Source: Myxocyprinus asiaticus (taxonomy: Eukaryota; Chordata; Actinopteri; Cypriniformes; Catostomidae). Taken from it: DNA of 64,000 bases. Shown here in pieces: positions 62,850 through 64,000 of this stretch. A program made the position numbers and the translations under genes. Below the pieces are notes generated by a model. That model saw nothing but the letters and a program-made list of their open reading frames with translations, made no database searches and was not told the DNA's origin. The stretch is taken from assembly GCF_019703515.2 (NCBI RefSeq), contig NC_059373.1, forward strand, positions 12,187,281 to 12,251,280, read 5' to 3'. Each line of letters begins with the position of its first letter. The stretch's first letter is position 1.

Positions 62850-63593
62850 AAGACCGCCCTGCTGTCTTTCACCAAGTCGCTGAGACGGGCGAAAGCTGAA
62901 TCAAGATCATCAGTCCTGATTCTGCTGGACCTTTCTGCAGCCTTTGACACAGTCAACCATCAGATCTTACTCTCTACCCTCTCCTCGCTGGGCATCACAG
63001 GAACTGTGCTTGACTGGTTTAATTCCTATCTCTCAGGTAGGTCCTTCAAGGTAGTCTGGAGAGGTGAGGTATCCAAGCCACATCAGCTACTTACTGGGGT
63101 ACCTCAGGGATCAGTGCTTGGGCCACTTCTCTTCTCTATATACACAACATCACTGGGACCCATCATTCAAGCACATGGTTTCTCTTACCACTGTTACGCT
63201 GCTGACACGCAACTCTACTTGTCTTTCCAGCCCAACAACACCACAGTGACTGCTCGAATTTCTGCCTGCCTGGCGGACATCTCGGCCTGGATGAAGGAGC
63301 ACCACCTGCAACTCAACCCAGCCAAGACTGAACTCCTTGTCTTTCCAGCCAACCCTGATGTTGAACACAACATCACCGCGCAGCTGGGTGCAACTACAGT
63401 AACGCCTTCCAAATCGGTTAGAAATCTAGGGGTAACCATCGACAACAGACTAAATTTCACAGACCACATCTCAAAGACTGCAAGATCATGTAGATTTACA
63501 CTCTACAATATCAGGAAGATAAGACCCTTCCTCTCTGAACATGCCACACAACTGCTTGTCCAGTCACTTGTCATAACTAGACTGGACTACTAG
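62850..63593 (+). pseudogene. L2 LINE reverse transcriptase with YAAD at the catalytic site
   Basis: Open from 62850: SSVLILLDLSAAFDTVNHQI (motif A Asp), LTGVPQGSVLGPLLFSIYTT (motif B), then SYHCYAADTQLYLSF, where the usual YADD of motif C is YAAD (codon 63201-63203 GCT instead of an Asp codon). Loss of this metal-binding Asp should abolish polymerase activity. Later motifs LNPAKTELLVFP and VRNLGVTIDNRLNFTDHI are intact. The frame ends at TAG (63591) right after VITRLDY, at a deletion point. Confidence 0.87.
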
Positions 63594-63770
63594 GAACGTC
63601 GCCTTGTTGTACCAACACAAAGAGGCACCAAAACACTTTCCCGGACTTTCAGCTTCATCATACCACGTTGGTGGAACGACATTCCCAACTCCATCCGTGA
63701 AGCTGACTCACTCTCTGTCTTCAAAAAATGACTAAAAACACATCTTTTCCATGAGCACTTAACCAGTCAT
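63594..63770 (+). pseudogene. L2 LINE ORF2 C-terminal scrap
   Basis: In the same register after the stop: RLVVPTQRGTKTLSRTFSFI, IPRWWNDIPNSIREADSLSV, then a TGA where Arg or Lys is expected, then LKTHLFHEHL. PRWWN-LP-S(I/V)R and F-K-LKTHLF are the closing motifs of fish L2 ORF2 proteins. It directly abuts RT sequence, showing that several hundred bp are missing. Confidence 0.75.
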
Positions 63771-63772
63771 TA

Positions 63773-63773
<1 letters not shown>

Positions 63774-63805
<32 letters not shown>
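63774..63805. repeat. (AAAT)n simple repeat in L2 3' UTR
   Basis: AAATA/AAAT units in a row, directly visible. Confidence 0.9.
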
Positions 63806-63919
63806 TTCTGTTGCACTTTATTCTGTTTTGAATACTATTATGATGCTAGTGATACTTTGTAATACAGCACTTTTCATACCACTGTCTCCTAAGATGATTT
63901 GCTTATGTTTTCCTCTCTT

Positions 63920-63976
63920 GTAAGTCGCTTTGGATAAAAGCTTCTGCCGAATGAATAAATGTAAAATGTAAATGTA
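63920..63976 (+). repeat. L2/SINE shared 3' tail
   Basis: GTAAGTCGCTTTGGATAAAA, GCTTCTGCCGAATGAATAAA, TGTAAAATGTAAATGTAAA. Variants of this tail end the SINEs at 52647 (minus), 57923 (plus) and, decayed, 46440 (plus). Confidence 0.85.
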
Positions 63977-64000
63977 AACTCAAAAACAAACACAAAGACA

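Larger units (their letters stand above)
62328..63976 (+). mobile_element. L2-clade LINE, internally deleted
   Basis: Plus-strand non-LTR retrotransposon with endonuclease start (62328), an internal deletion near 62847, RT (62850-63593), a second deletion near 63593, the last about 55 C-terminal residues (63594-63765), a 3' UTR and the tail TAAGTCGCTTTGGATAAAAG (63921) with CTTCTGCCGAATGAATAAAT. The two deletions remove the endonuclease C-terminus plus RT entry, and the RT thumb plus most of the C-terminal domain. The same tail ends the SINEs in this window. Confidence 0.82.

Overview
The window looks like a teleost, most likely cypriniform (carp/minnow-like), chromosome segment. It is AT-rich and contains almost no protein-coding sequence. 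It is dense in repeat types typical of fish: palindromic MITEs, tRNA-derived SINEs with an L2-type tail, DIRS tyrosine-recombinase retrotransposons, L1 and L2 LINEs, Tc1 and LTR elements, and long (TA)n tracts. The order is inferred from repeat style; no species can be named.

Host gene: the only host coding exon I can support is 40 bp on the minus strand at 1516-1555. It encodes MPRRKQQAPRRSS followed by a consensus splice donor. This is the N-terminus of the teashirt zinc-finger homeobox transcription factors (Tshz). The C2H2-rich remainder, normally one very large exon, would lie left of the window. Positions 1-1515 are therefore the start of intron 1, 1556 to about 4100 is a CpG-rich 5' region, and the other 60 kb is upstream flanking DNA. 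Developmental regulators like this usually sit in gene deserts with distal enhancers. Several non-repetitive, homeodomain-site-rich blocks (about 6.65-7.04, 7.18-7.70, 13.25-13.70, 22.64-22.99, 37.14-37.40, 47.86-48.14, 48.88-49.23, 50.93-51.38, 53.80-54.07, 54.88-55.12, 55.68-56.11 and 58.66-58.86 kb) are proposed as candidate regulatory elements. That proposal rests on composition only.

Mobile DNA by region. 8.4-10.5 kb: three small DNA transposons. 14.18-20.0 kb: an L1 (minus strand) with an 11-bp target-site duplication, broken ORF1 and ORF2, and an internal second copy of its ORF2 tail. 21.3-22.06 kb: a diverged tandem array of about 204-bp units. 23.6-27.95 kb: a decayed DIRS element with an LTR-element fragment inside. 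28.75-29.28 kb: a MITE. 29.7-35.25 kb: a much better preserved DIRS element (gag-like ORF, RT, RNase H, tyrosine recombinase) sitting inside an older repeat. 38.8-42.6 kb: three TIR elements, one built around a four-unit tandem array. 43.5-53.3 kb: palindromic MITEs, SINEs, and a MITE nested in a SINE. 55.3-57.96 kb: a MITE, a solo LTR with a 4-bp target duplication, and a split SINE. 60.1-64.0 kb: a hAT-like MITE, an internally deleted Tc1 transposase, and an internally deleted L2 LINE with a mutated RT catalytic motif.

How the parts relate: the SINE copies carry the same 3' tail as the L2-type LINE at the right edge, the arrangement expected when a SINE is mobilised by LINE machinery. All mobile-element ORFs I checked are interrupted. 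I found no CRISPR array, operon or prokaryotic-type system, and no convincing new protein-coding system. The most interesting points are the tshz promoter region with a possible divergent first exon, the candidate enhancers, and the unusual architectures of the L1, DIRS and tandem-array MITE elements.
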